Position numbers and translations under genes: made by a program. From Cycas panzhihuaensis (taxonomy: Eukaryota > Cycadophyta): a stretch of DNA of 64,000 nucleotides. The notes below the pieces were generated by a model. It made no database searches. It was not told where the DNA came from and was given only the letters and a program-made list of their open reading frames with translations. Below are positions 51,576-62,748 of the stretch, piece after piece. Position 1 is the stretch's first letter. Every line of letters begins with the position of its first letter. The stretch covers positions 120,597,741-120,661,740 of the forward strand of contig CM041465.1 of the NCBI GenBank assembly GCA_023213395.1. The letters are read 5' to 3'.

Positions 51576-52676
51576 TTTAGACAGGAAAAATTCAAATCTA
51601 AACTATTTTGGCCGTACAGTTGCACGAAATTCCATACAGAACCCTAACTGTATGGATTGGTATGAAGTATATCTCAAAAGAAAGATCTTTTCATGGTGAC
51701 TAAGGATCTGGATTTATTTTTTCAAAACATTTCATAATCTAGAAGAAAATAAACTTGAAATACAAAAATGGGTGGTTAGGTTTTGAAAGAAAAATGCTCC
51801 AAACTCGCCAAATCTTTCATCAATCTTCACGAAATTGGATTTGATCTCTTAGAAGCGATAAAACACAGAATTGATGACAAATGTTATGAGCCAAATCCTG
51901 TAGCCAATAATCATAGAGAAATAGAAAGAAAAAATGATAGATAAAAGACAAAGAAGGAGATGAAGTTCCAAAGAACATTCTTTAACAAAAGATTACAAAA
52001 AATATTCCATGATGATCCCACTCATACATTATATATATATATATATATGTAGGGGCTATTAAGGCTGCCCATCTCTTGGACTTATGCATGTGGGATAATT
52101 ACAATAAGAGTCATCTCATATGGTGGAGGATCATAATATACCCTCCCCCATAAAATGCTTCGCCCTCGAAACATCCTGATACAATGATACATGTGACCGC
52201 CTCCTATTATTATTATCCAATCTATAGCTCTTCGAAGGTCATTGGAAAAGTTGCGCATGAAATGGGTATCTATCCATCCCAAGTTGATTTTGATACACTC
52301 GAAATGTCCTTTGATATGCTTTGGATTGGGTTATTTGAGGAGAAATCTACTGAAATATCTCTAAACCCACACAGACTGGTAATTAGGGAAAAACTGCCTT
52401 AAAATGTCTTCAGATGAATTCCAAGCCTATTGGGAAAAATGATCCTCGTGTCCCGATCTACTTGCTGGTTAAATTTTGTTCAATTCTGAGAACTTCCAAA
52501 AATCTCCTCCATATAGTTTTGTACAGGTTCAGATTTGAGCTTTTTCTTCTTCCTTTGGAGGCACTAACTCCTTCCTCTTCCATTGGGTTCTTTAACCCCT
52601 AAATTCTTCTTCAATTTTAATCACAACAACTGTACTTTCTCCTTATCCTTCCTTCTTTATAGAGTCAGGCAATCCT
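51576..52676 (-). other. Copia-I leader
   Basis: 1.1 kb without a supportable gene. It contains an (AT)n microsatellite at 52029-52048. Small frames (52082-52602) do not match any family and lie on both strands. Confidence 0.6.
52029..52048. repeat. (AT)n microsatellite
   Basis: About ten AT dinucleotides in a row within the Copia-I leader. Confidence 0.95.
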
Positions 52677-52688
52677 GCTGTGATACCA
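52677..52688 (-). promoter_or_regulatory. Copia-I primer-binding site
   Basis: Element sense TGGTATCACAGC, directly next to the LTR; one base differs from TGGTATCAGAGC. Confidence 0.85.
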
Positions 52689-52928
52689 TGTTAAATTCTG
52701 AACAGTTTAGAAGTCAAAAAGTAAATTTGTTTGATTATTGTGAAGCCGATGCTTCCTTAAATATATATTGCATTGTACAATTGTTACAAAGTGATTTGTA
52801 ATCGAAGTATTTTTTAGTGACACTTGTCAGACTTTGAGTGAGAGTTACATAATGAGGGGTATGTAACATTACCCCTTCAAAGACCTAAGTTAAACATTAT
52901 ACCTTAGATAAAACATTATATTCTAGCA
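52689..52928 (-). repeat. Copia-I 5' LTR
   Basis: 240 bp. The element-sense start is TGCTAGAATATAATG (TGTTAG in the partner). Diverged from 47457-47695 by a high single-digit percentage by eye. Confidence 0.9.
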
Positions 52929-54133
52929 TTAGAAACGATGCCTATTGCATACATGATGTTGGGATGAGTAGAGGTGAGGTAGATTAGTTTTTCAACCAGT
53001 TTTCTGTATAGAGTTTCATCAACAAAAAGGGCTTTGATTTTTTGCAGTTAGCTTACATCTAGTTTCCATGGGAGTCGTAATGGGTTTGCAATTAGCCATT
53101 TTGAATTTGATCAACAGTTCTTTTGTAGGCTTGGTTTGAGCTAAGAAAATCCTGCCTTTTTCTTATTTTGCTTCCACTCCTAAATAGTAGTGTAGTAGCC
53201 CCATATTTGCCATCTCAAATGTTTTCATTAGAAGCTCGATGCCTGTATCAATATTTCTTGTAATGAGCTGGTCATTTACATAGACAATTATGATGGTGAT
53301 AAGCCTAGTATTACAAATCTTTATTTAGAGACTTGAATTGGATTCACTTCTATGAAAGTCATAAGTTTTTTGGCACTTGTCTATCTTGTTGTACAATGCT
53401 TTAGGAGCTTGTTTTAACCCATATAGAGCTTTCTTCAGGTTGTAAACTAGATGTTCTTCACCCTTCTTGATGAATCCAGGGGGATGTTCCATGTAAACTT
53501 CTTTGTCAAGGTCTCCATTTAAAAAGGCACTTTTAGGATCCATCTAATAGGTATTCCATTTGATCTGAGTGGTTATAGCAATGATGGTATGTATTGTGAT
53601 TAACTTTGCCATAGCAACAAAGATCTCTTCATAATTAATGCCTTCTAGTTGAGTGAATCCTTTGGCTACCAATTAGACTTTGTGTTTTTCTATTGTCCTA
53701 TTTGGCTAATATTTGGTTTTAAACAACCACTTGCATCCCTCTGTGTTTGTCCTTGGGAAGTTTAGTCAACTCCTGGGTGTTGTTCCTATGAATAATAGAG
53801 TTTCATCATTCATCACCTTGTCCCAATTTTAATCTCCATGAGTCTCCTCAAAGGATATGGGTTTGTCTATGCTTACACCACAACTAAAGGCGGCCATGTT
53901 TCCTTGATGACTCTGAGATCTAGTTTGCCTTTCTTCCTCAATTTTTAACAGATTGATTCTTAAGTCATGAAAAGTCGGCGAGTACCATTTAGGAATCTTT
54001 ATTTGCAATGGGGATTCTATTGTCCTTTAGCAATTATTGTTGGAGAAGCTTTTATCTTTTGATGTTCCTTCTTCTCTTGGTTTAGTTTGCACTTCTTTTT
54101 CAACTGTTGTAGGTATGTCATCCTCCTTGTTTG
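52929..54133 (-). pseudogene. Copia-D reverse transcriptase
   Basis: Minus strand, heavily mutated. The best piece, 53543-53325, reads [40 protein letters not shown] and APKALYNKIDK. Lower positions give the YVND-like polymerase region (about 53270-53300) and the GLLHYYLG-like part near 53190. Higher positions (53560-54000) hold the N-terminal RT and linker in several phases. Copia-C begins at 54134; the flanking GTTTG (54129-54133) pairs with GTTTC at 60848-60852. Confidence 0.78.
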
Positions 54134-54669
54134 TGTTAAACCTTATGTTTACATGTTAAGCAAATGTACTTTATCATTCATGTATTATTGTACTTTATGG
54201 AGTGACTTATCGTGATAAAGTGCACACCCACATTCTTTCCTAGTGACATGACATTGTGACTTAAGGGTCAAAATGACCCTTGTGCACTTTTGCTCACTTG
54301 AGAGCCCAAGAGGACACATGTCCTACATGTAAAGGATGTAGCTTGAATGTTTGACACTTGTCAAACATCCAACACCCTAGGTCTCTACTCAAACTCTATA
54401 TATTTAGACCATTTCTCATGTATCTCATATAGAGAATAACACTGTTATGTTGCTAGTTTGCTAATCAAACTCTTATTCATTTGGAGATTGGACCAATTCC
54501 ATCTCCTCCATATTTTGATATTGTTATGCTCATGCTCTTTTATGCTTATGTTTCATTATCTTGTTTATTTGAATAGCTTTTCATATTGATGTCAATCATC
54601 TTCATTTTAGAGCAAATTAGTACTCTTTTCTAGATCCTATTTATTGTAGGCTTAATGCCATTTCTAACA
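54134..54669 (+). repeat. Copia-C 5' LTR
   Basis: 536 bp, TGTTAAACC...TTTCTAACA. An inverted repeat at 54343-54372 (arms TTGAATGTTTGACA / TGTCAAACATCCAA) has one mismatch. TATA-like TATATATTT at about 54398. The 24-bp palindrome of Copia-A is shortened here. Confidence 0.93.
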
Positions 54670-54671
54670 CT

Positions 54672-54683
54672 TGGTATCAGAGC
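54672..54683 (+). promoter_or_regulatory. Copia-C primer-binding site
   Basis: TGGTATCAGAGC two bases after the LTR, Met-tRNA type. Confidence 0.93.
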
Positions 54684-56194
54684 AATAGAAAGGAGTTCTT
54701 TTCTGCTATGATTTCTCTATTTCTTAGTGATCTCGTTAGGGTTTTCAAACCCTTGGTGACGACCTTCGTACTTCGAGGGCGATCCAAGGTTATTTGAAGT
54801 TGTTCTAGCAGATCTAAGCATTTTCTGGTTATTAGCAGGCAACAATTAAGTTATTTCAAGGTCTGGAATTTTTTCACGACTCATTTGCAGGGTGCAACAC
54901 TCACTGTTATAAAAAAGCAGTGCCTATTTTTTGATTTTTTTTCTTCAAGAAAAATTATTTTTTTGCAAAAGAAGGTCAGATCTGAGAGATCTGACTAGTT
55001 TTTTTACTGTAAATCAGTCTTTTGGTAATTGTTTGTAGCTTGCAACTAACCTGCAACAATTATCTCACAGTGTTGGGCAAATTTTCCATTGTTTTCAACG
55101 ATTTTCACTTCAAAAATTCACTCTTTTTACTCGTTATTCCTTAATCTAGCTGGCTGTCCTCTATTTGTTACTCACTGCAGGTGTCACAACTCCCAAAGAA
55201 ATTTTTTAAAGCATTTGAAGAGGGTTTCAAACCCTTGCTTGTCCGTATGGCTGCTATTTCATTACACGGCCCGTGCAACCCTGTTAAACACATTTTTGCA
55301 TGATACTTTATGTACAAGAGACGAAAGTCTATGAAATTTTACCTGAGCCTTCTCACGGGACTTGCGACCCTGTTTGCAAAATTTCACGTCAATCGGATCA
55401 TTGTGGAGTGAGAAATAAATCACTCATCTTTTTTGGACTGGTTAGGACTATTTAAAGTCCTAACACTTGGTGGTGGTCGCTTACTCTTGCAAGTGACTTA
55501 TTTCATCATCAAAGTGATTGCTTTTCATTTAAAAAACAAACCCACTTGCTGCATCACATTAAGCAAAAAACTTATTTTTTACTCGGTTCTTAAGCACTTT
55601 TTTTTCCATTTTAAGTGCCTTTGTAAACACACTCATTGTGTTATCTTGATATACTTCATTGCTTCTATTTAAAGCCCATTTTATAAGCTATTTTATAAAA
55701 CATTTCACAAAGTACATCTATCATGTAAAATTTATTTAAAGTCAACTTTAACATTCATAAAAAGTAACTTTAAAATTTGGTGGGAGAGGCTCGACAAAGG
55801 TTAATTCTTGCCTCTAAAATAACTTCAAGCTTGGTGCATTCCTTAGGGGACCAACCGACCGTACAGTCAGTGCACGACAATTGAGGTTTTTTGAGGAAAA
55901 GGAGGTTCGAAAAGAGTGTTATTGTGACTGTGAATCCGAGGAAAAGCATGGTACATCCATGCAGATCAACCCTACTTGCCTTGTTCTCGATTTGACTTGG
56001 TCAATCATTGGATCTCCTTCACAGATCAAGGTTGAACTAACTCTATAGCCTAGTCCTCCACCCGTCATCATTCTCTTCAGTTGTAGGATCTAGTAAAATT
56101 AGGACTGTTAGCTTGTTAGAAGGTGAAACTTAAGCAACAATAGCTTAGAGTTTCCAAGTTCATTTGCTAGCTTCAAGAGTTCTACAACTTAAAC
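54684..56194 (+). other. Copia-C leader
   Basis: 1.5 kb without a gene. 55240-55390 has some GC-rich words (ACGGCCCG, CACGGGAC) at the position of the GC-rich part of the Copia-A leader. Blocks at 55780-56160 match the Copia-L and Copia-A leaders. Confidence 0.65.
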
Positions 56195-57130
56195 ATGACT
56201 GCTATAAACATGCTCAATGCATGTACCATCAAATTGAATGGACAAGATAACTATCAAGAATGGAAATGACAAATATAAAAACTCTTGATCATGAATGAAT
56301 TTTGGGGATATGTTTCTGGAAGGATCCCCAAACCTGTGCCTGTGCGAAGTGAGATTGATGAAAATGTTATTATTCATCTTGATCTAGTTTTTGTTGCTGC
56401 TTGGGAATCCAATGATGAAATTGCCTTGGTTTTTTTACATATGATCATTGATATGAATGTTGATCAAAATATTGTACATGCTAAAACTTCTAAGGAAGCT
56501 TGGGACACATTGTTTTCATTGTATGAAAGGCGAGATGAAGCTCGTATAATGATGGTTAAAGCCAAACTCTACTCTTTGAAATTTGTAAAGATCAAAGAAA
56601 TTTGTAATGAGTTGAATATTTTAGGCAAACCAGCTTCCAGAGATGAGCTTGTGACAACAACTGTGCATGCATTGCCCAAGGATTATATTGGATTCATTTC
56701 ATCTGTTACTCGTGATGGCTTACTTTTTACAATAACTTTCAATCAACTTGAAAATTTACTCCTTCAAGAGGAATAGATTTACCTGAAGGAAGACAAGGAG
56801 CCATCTACATTAGGAGCATTTATGGCCAAGCTAAAAGCCAAATAGGGTTCCAAATCTTCACTCAATAAACAATTTGGGAACATGAACATTGGCTCATCAA
56901 AAGCCAATGTAATCTATTATTATTGTGGCAAAGTAGGCCACATTGCTCCTAAATGTCAAAAGAAGCAAGTTGATCTCCAACAATCCTGTTAGCAGTAGCC
57001 ACGTTAGTAGCAGCAGAGGCAACAATTGCCTCGTCAACAGTTCCAACAACAACAACCCCCTTAACCAAAACAAGGTGCTTATCGAGGAGGTCAAAGAGGA
57101 AGAAGGGGGGGTTTCAGAGGTGGCAATCAA
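56195..57130 (+). pseudogene. Copia-C gag
   Basis: Starts MTAINMLNACTIKLNGQDNY at 56195, with a TGA for Trp/Arg at about 56268 and another stop soon after. The frame 56285-56776 is open: MIMNEFWGYVSGRIPKPVPV, NDEIALVFLHMIIDMNVDQN, KEAWDTLFSLYERRDEARIM, NELNILGKPASRDELVTTTV, HALPKDYIGFI and LENLLLQEE, ending at TAG (Gln expected). The zinc knuckle near 56911-56960 reads YYYCGKVGHIAPKC, so its first Cys is Tyr. A Gln/Asn-rich tail follows. Confidence 0.87.
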
Positions 57131-58437
57131 TGCCACTCAAGTCAATTTCAGGAAAGGATAAGCTCTTTTGTGCTTATCACACTTTAGAAGTTGATCAAAC
57201 TTGGATCATAGTTTCAAGGGCATTTTGTCATATGACAGGAAGTGAAAAACTCCTATATGACATCAAAGAAGGAAGAGATCAATCAATGACCTTTGGCAAT
57301 AATGAATTTATTCATATTTCAGGTATAGGCAAAATTGCTTCTTTTCATTCACCTGCCAATCCTGCTTCCACATTTCCCACTAGAGATGCCTATTTTATCC
57401 CTTCAATGGAGAAGGATTTGCTATCTGTTAGCCAATTGGATAAACAACAGATGAGCGTGTTGTTTAAAAGTGGGAAATGCACTATTAGTGACAAATACAA
57501 TCAAGTGGCAGCCATTGGTCATGAAGACCATGGACTTTACAAGATGGATGCAACTAATATCACACTTGATACTGCATACTCAGTCACTCAATCAATGTCA
57601 AAGATTCAGCTTTGGCATCAATGTCTAGGCTACTTAAGCTTAGACAATATCAAGATGATGGTAAACAAAAGCATGGCGCATGGGCTTCCAAGACTTTATG
57701 GATCATAATGTCTTTGTGAAGCTTGCATAATGGGTGCATCACATCCTTTGCAGCTGATCCACTCAAATTTATATGGGCCTATGTCCACGACATTTTTTGG
57801 AGCATTGTACTACATCTCGTTCATAGATGACTTTTAACACAAAGTTTGGGTTTATTTCATCAGACCCAAATCTGAAGCATTTCAAAAGTTCAAGGAATTC
57901 AAACTAGAAGTGGAAAATGAATTTGGTTACTCAATCAAGATTCTAAGATCAGATAATGGAGATGAATTCACTTCAAAAGAATTCATCCAATTCTGCAAGG
58001 ACAATGGCATTCAGAGATAGCTGACAAGTCCTCACACTCCTAAACAAAATGGAGTTTCAGAGCAAATGAATAGGACTTTGGCAAACAAAGCTAGAGCCAT
58101 TATGCATGGAAAAGGACTACCTCAAACATATTTGGCAAAAGCATTCCACACAGTTGCCTATGTAACCAATTAGAGTCCTACATCAGTAGTCACCAACATC
58201 ACACTAGAGGAGGCTTGGTCTGGCAAAAAGCCAACCGTTAGGCATTTGAGGACCTTTGGTTGCACTGCATATATCCACATCCCCAATCAACAAACATCAA
58301 AGTTAGAGAAACATAGTCTAAAATGTATTTTTGTAGGCTATGCCATTAACAGCAAGGCATATAAATTGTATGACCCCATTGCTAGAAAAATGCATCTCTC
58401 AAGAGATGTTATCTTTACTAAAGATAAGGAGTTGGAA
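57131..58437 (+). pseudogene. Copia-C protease and integrase
   Basis: 57130-57708 holds QTWIIVSRAFCHMTGSEKLL, with D-S-G-A changed to V-S-R-A, so the catalytic Asp is lost. KDLLSVSQLDKQQMSVLFKS and the start of the zinc domain (LWHQCLGYLSLDNIKMM) follow, where the second His is Tyr. After a TAA the integrase goes on in fragments: CEACIMG, a short deletion, LIHSNLYGPMSTTFFGALYY (Asn for the first Asp), ILRSDNGDEF and NGVSEQMNRTLANKA (Glu kept). The C-terminal part is open from 58246 (RTFGCTAYIHIPNQQTSKLE... SRDVIFTKDK). Confidence 0.87.
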
Positions 58438-60250
58438 CCAACATTCATCCAACTTCCTATTGACAATGGCAAAGAGATTGTGGAGGATTTCCTTCCCTCT
58501 CAATTTTCAACACCATGTACATCATCTGCACTGGTTGATCCTTCTTTATCATCAGAGTCTACTCCACTTGATCTCAGCACATCTTTTGTTGATCGACCAC
58601 TTAGACCGAAAGATCTTGAGGTTCAAGTCACATTAGTCAAAACGTTACCTAAATGGTACACTCAGACTATTCAGAATAGCTAGATCATTGAAGGAAAACG
58701 TCTATCAAAGTATCGATAACAAACCGATAATGCACTTATGGCTGAAGTGTTATGTGTTGATGAGCTTTTCACTTTTGAGGAGGTATATAAAAATGAAAAT
58801 TGGGAGGTTGCCATGAATGAAGAAATCCATTCCATTGAAAAGAATGGAACTTGGAATTTGGTAGAATTGCCTAAGCATAAACATGCAATCAATTGCAAAT
58901 GTGTTTACAAAACCAAATTCCACTTTAATGGGACACTTAAGCGCCAAAAGGCACGATTTGTTGCAAAGGGCTTCAAACAGAAAGAAGGCATTGACTATGA
59001 AGAGACCTTTGCACTTGTTGCGAACATGAACACCATTAGACTCATCTTGGTCTTAATTGCTTAATGCAAATGGCCAGTTTATTAGATGGACGTGAAGAGT
59101 GCCTTCTTTAATGGCAATCTTCAAGAGGAGGTATATCTGGAACAACCTCCTGGTTACAAAGTGCAAGGCAAGGGGCATATGGTTTGTTTCCTCAAAAAGG
59201 CTTTGTATGGCTTGAAACAAGCCCCAAGAGCATGGTACTCAAAAATTGGTGATTGTTTTTTGAGACATGGATATCATCTATCCACATCAGATAATAACTT
59301 ATATATTAAAGTTGGGAAGGACCATGCCATTTTTATTGTCTTGTATGTTGATGACTTAGTGATCACAGTAAATGACACTAAGATGATTGAGATTCTCCAA
59401 GGCGACATGAAGAGAAGTTTTGAGATGACAAATCTTGGACTTTTCCATTACTTTTTAGGCTTTGAGGTATGGCAATAGCCAGGCTATATCTTCATCTCCC
59501 AAGCAAAATGTTCTTGGGACATTTTACATCGGTTCAAGATGCAAGACTGCAAACCAGCACCTACGCCTATGGAGAATGGAACAAAGTTGACTCTCAATGA
59601 GAAAGCAAAACTTGCAAATCCCACTTTATTCTGGCAACTAGTTGGTAGCCTAATCTACCTCACCAACACTAGACTGGACATCTCATTTCTTGTAGGGATT
59701 TGTTCTAGGTACATGTCTTGGCCAAATCAGAAGTATTGGAATGTAGCTAAACGCATACTGAGATACATCAAAGGCACATTGCAACATGGTCTTCAGTATG
59801 TGCATAATGAGAACTTCATCTTGGAAGGGTTCTCAGATTTTGATTGGGCAGGATGCTAATATAGCCTCAGATCAACCTTGGTTTATTGCTTTACCCTTGG
59901 TTTTGGAGTCATTTCATGGAGTTGCAAGAAGCAACCAAATGTCACCTTGTCATCCATGGAAGCAGAGTACAAAACTGCAATTAGTGCAGCTTATGAGGCT
60001 ATCTGGCTCAGACAGATTCTTGGAGAGCTTGGATTTGAGCAGAATCACCCCACCAGGCTGTATTGTGACAATCAAAGTGTGTTCAAGTTAACTAAAAATT
60101 TTGTTTTTCATGCATAGACCAAATGCATAGAGGTTCATCACCATTTCATCAGAGATCATGTTCAGAACGGTGAGATAACCTCTACTACAAACCTATAGAG
60201 CAACATACAATAGACAACTTTACCAAGCCACTTGGTTGAGAAATGTTTAT
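58438..60250 (+). pseudogene. Copia-C reverse transcriptase and RNase H
   Basis: Linker to 58683 ([17 protein letters not shown]). RT begins 58738 ([39 protein letters not shown]) to a TAA at 59062. 59086-59478 has [40 protein letters not shown], polymerase motif YVDDL at about 59344-59358 (both Asp kept) and [12 protein letters not shown], then TAG. 59539-59859 has APTPMENGTKLTL, ISFLVGICSRYMSWPNQKYW and LEGFSDFDWAGC. 59878-60117 has NVTLSSMEAEYKTAISAAYE with LYCDNQSVFKLTKNFVFHA, then TAG for Trp or Arg. The reading fades by about 60250. Confidence 0.9.
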
Positions 60251-60292
60251 AAAATTTAGAGGTCTAAGGGTTCGACTTAACATTGTAAATAG

Positions 60293-60305
60293 TAAGGGGG
60301 GGGGG
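60293..60305 (+). promoter_or_regulatory. Copia-C polypurine tract
   Basis: AAGGGGGGGGGG directly before the 3' LTR. Confidence 0.85.
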
Positions 60306-60847
60306 TGGTAAACTTTATGTTTACATGTTAAGAAAATGTACTTTATCATTAATGTATTATTGTACTTTATGGGGTGATTTATCACTTCAAGTGATAAAGT
60401 GCACACTTACATTCTTTCCTAGTGACATGACATTGTGATTTATTGTCAAAATGACCCTTATGTACTTTTGCTCACTTAAGAGCCCGAAAGGACACATGTC
60501 CTACATGCAAAGGATGTAATTTGGATGTTTGACACTTGTCAAACATTCAATACCCTAGGTTTCTCCTCAAACTCTATATATGGAGACCATTTCTCATGTA
60601 TCTCATATAGAGTGTGAGTAACACTGTTATGCTACTAGTTTGCTAATGAAACTCTTATTCATTTGAAGATTGGACTAATTCCATTTCCTCCATATTTTGG
60701 TATTGTTATGCTCATGCTCTTTCATGCTTATGCTTCATTATCTTGTTTATTTGAATAGCTTTTCATATTGATGTCAATCATCTTCATTCGAGAGCAGATT
60801 AGTCTCTTTTCTAGATCCTATTTATAGGCTTAATGCCATCACTAACA
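60306..60847 (+). repeat. Copia-C 3' LTR
   Basis: 542 bp. Starts TGGTAAACT (TGTTAAACC in the partner) and ends ACTAACA. The inverted repeat at 60521-60550 has one mismatch, at the position corresponding to the 5' LTR mismatch but on the other arm. Confidence 0.92.
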
Positions 60848-61660
60848 GTTTCTAGATGGCATTATGGGGTTTTCATCAAATATTATATCTCTGCTTGCGA
60901 TGATTGACTTCTTTCTCGGTTTGATGCATTTGATTTTTCACTATAGCCTTCAAAGATGCATTTGATGCTCTTGTTGTCAAGCTTGCCCGTTTTTTTTTGG
61001 GGATGTGGTAGTGCTCTCGAAAATGTTTAGATGACTAACTTTCAATTTTTTGTTGGTCCTTGCTTCCTCTTTTCTGTGGTTGCTTTTGTAGGGATTTTCT
61101 TGATAAGGTAGCCTAAAGTGTGCATAGCCTTGGTCCGAAGGTTAGTCGATACACTTTTTTCTTTTAGCATGTGTCGAGCCATTTCTGTAAGGGTTTTATT
61201 TTTTCTTTCAACAACTCCATTTGATTGTTAGGCAATTGTTAATTGACTTTTAATTACACGTGGCTTGCAATATTTGTAGAAGTCATTGGAGGTGAATTCT
61301 CCTTCATTGTCCATTCTAAGGATCTTGATTTTCTTCTTACTTTTTGTTTCAACCGATGCCTTGAATTCTTTGAAGATGTCAAGGGTATAAGATTTATTCT
61401 TGATGAAGTAAACCCAGGTTTTCTTAGTTAAATCATCAATAAAGGTGATGAAGTATTTTGCTCCTCCAAGAGATGTGGTTCTCATGGGACCACATAGGTC
61501 ACTGTAAATGATTTCAAATTTGTTATTTGCTCTCCAAAAGGCTTCATGAAATTTATTCCCATGTTGTTTTCCAATCATGCATCCCTCACATATCCTTTCC
61601 TTTCTTTCTATGTTTGGCAAACCATTCACCATGTTAAATTTTAAAAACTGAGTGCCCATA
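60848..61660 (-). pseudogene. Copia-D integrase
   Basis: Minus strand. 61659-61228 reads RICEGCMIGKQHGNKFHEAF (zinc domain end), FEIIYSDLCGPMRTTSLGGA (first Asp), FIDDLTKKTWVYFIKNKSYT and ILRMDNEGEFTSNDFYKYCK (second Asp). The Glu region (about 61200-61220, NGVVERKNKT-like) follows in another phase. The C-terminal part lies near 60850-61010 (KCIFEGYSEKSNAYQTEKEV-like, in pieces). The catalytic Asp residues are kept here, unlike in Copia-H and Copia-I. Confidence 0.8.
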
Positions 61661-62205
61661 TCTCAAATCTCATTCATGAAATTTCATTGTTTACAACATA
61701 GGCTTGGAGGGCAGGAGTTGCCATGAATTTATATAGACCATTTTCTTCTTGCCCTTCAGCAATGATTTTAAGATTTTCTCTTTTGTCCCTAATTGGACAT
61801 TTGTTGTTTTCGAGCTCAACCTTCAGTTGCTTCTTGGTTATCTGAGATATTAAGAGCAGGTTCTTTTTCAGGCCAGCACAAAGAGGACGCCTCCAAGTTT
61901 CTTGATCTTGCCATTTGTCATTCTCATAAAAATGACTCCTCTTCCTTTAACTAGGTGTGTAGTGTTATCCCTGAGTTCAACAACATTGCCTCCATAACGG
62001 TCCTCCATGCTCTCAAACCCGTTCTTTTGTGATGTCATATGCTTGGATACCCCTAAATCAATGTACCATTTATCTAATAAAGTGATCTTGGTAGAGAGTG
62101 CAGCTATAGGGCACGTTCTTCTTCAATTTCTCTCATTTGAGATATTATGGGTGTATCTCTTCCTCTTTTGCATGTTAAATTTTCTTTTTTTGTAGTTTCT
62201 AATGA
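61661..62205 (-). pseudogene. Copia-D protease and pre-integrase region
   Basis: Minus strand, broken phases. Around 62070-62030 a reading WYIDLGVSKHMTSQKNG corresponds to the copia protease active site, with D-L-G in place of D-S-G. Around 61840-61870 LLILSQITKKQLKVELENNK resembles the LLSVSQL region. Copia-E begins at 62206, leaving gag outside this window. Confidence 0.7.
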
Positions 62206-62741
62206 TGTTGTGAAAAATGGGCATTAAGCCACATTAGTCCCAAGAACTTAAGTGAAAGCACAATACCACAAATGCATGAAGCATAAAACACAAAGAACAC
62301 AAAGAGAAATAGGAGCAAGATCAAGATACCATGAATGGGGGTTGGAATTAGTCCAACCACCAAAGAATGCTTCAGCTTGATTAGCAAACTGACAGAATAA
62401 CAATGAGCTCCAACTCTTGAGTCAAGCAACAATGAAGAGAGGCCTCATTAAATAGAGGAAGATGAGAGGCCAAAGGCTATTGCATGATTGACAAGTGTCA
62501 ATCATGCAATGCATGCTTGCATGTAGGACTAGTGTCCATTGGGAGCTCTTGTGAGCAAAAGTGCAAGGGGGTCATTTGACCCTCAAGTGACAATGTTATG
62601 TCACTAGACATAAAGTGGGTGTGTACTTTATCACTTAAGTGATAAAGTCACACCTAAAGTACAAAAGTGCACACATAATACAAAACTAGAAAGTACATTA
62701 GCTTAACATTATAAACATAAGGTAAACCATGAGGTTTAACA
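62206..62741 (-). repeat. Copia-E 3' LTR
   Basis: 536 bp; element sense TGTTAAACC...TTTCACAACA. It keeps the 24-bp palindrome (62625-62648). The inverted repeat at 62479-62510 has perfect 15-bp arms that differ from those of Copia-A at matching positions on both arms. Confidence 0.9.
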
Positions 62742-62748
62742 CCCCCCC

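Larger units (their letters stand above)
47457..52928 (-). mobile_element. Copia-I: short-LTR copia element on the minus strand
   Basis: 5.47 kb. LTRs 47457-47695 (239 bp) and 52689-52928 (240 bp) with clear divergence. The target duplication CTAGA/TTAGA has one change. The primer site TGGTATCACAGC (plus 52677-52688) abuts the 5' LTR, with one change from consensus. Interior on the minus strand: gag, protease, integrase, RT, RNase H. It is most similar to Copia-H. Confidence 0.92.
54134..60847 (+). mobile_element. Copia-C: older complete copia element, plus strand
   Basis: 6.7 kb. LTRs 54134-54669 and 60306-60847 diverge by roughly 8% by eye. The target duplication GTTTG/GTTTC has one change. 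Order: primer site, leader, gag, protease, integrase, RT, RNase H, G-run purine tract. It is related to Copia-A in all domains, but every gene has several stops. It lies between integrase and RT of Copia-D. Confidence 0.93.
46616..62205 (-). mobile_element. Copia-D: old copia element opened by Copia-I, Copia-C and Copia-E
   Basis: Pieces on the minus strand fit one copia order from right to left: protease and integrase 60848-62205, RT 52929-54133, RNase H 46851-47456, 3' LTR 46616-46850. Copia-C sits at the integrase/RT boundary, Copia-I in RNase H, and Copia-E in or before the protease. The gag and 5' LTR would lie beyond the window end, past Copia-E. Confidence 0.8.

Noticed and set aside
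52082-52602. Small frames on both strands in the Copia-I leader
   Set aside because: Short, unconserved, and inside the untranslated leader next to a microsatellite.
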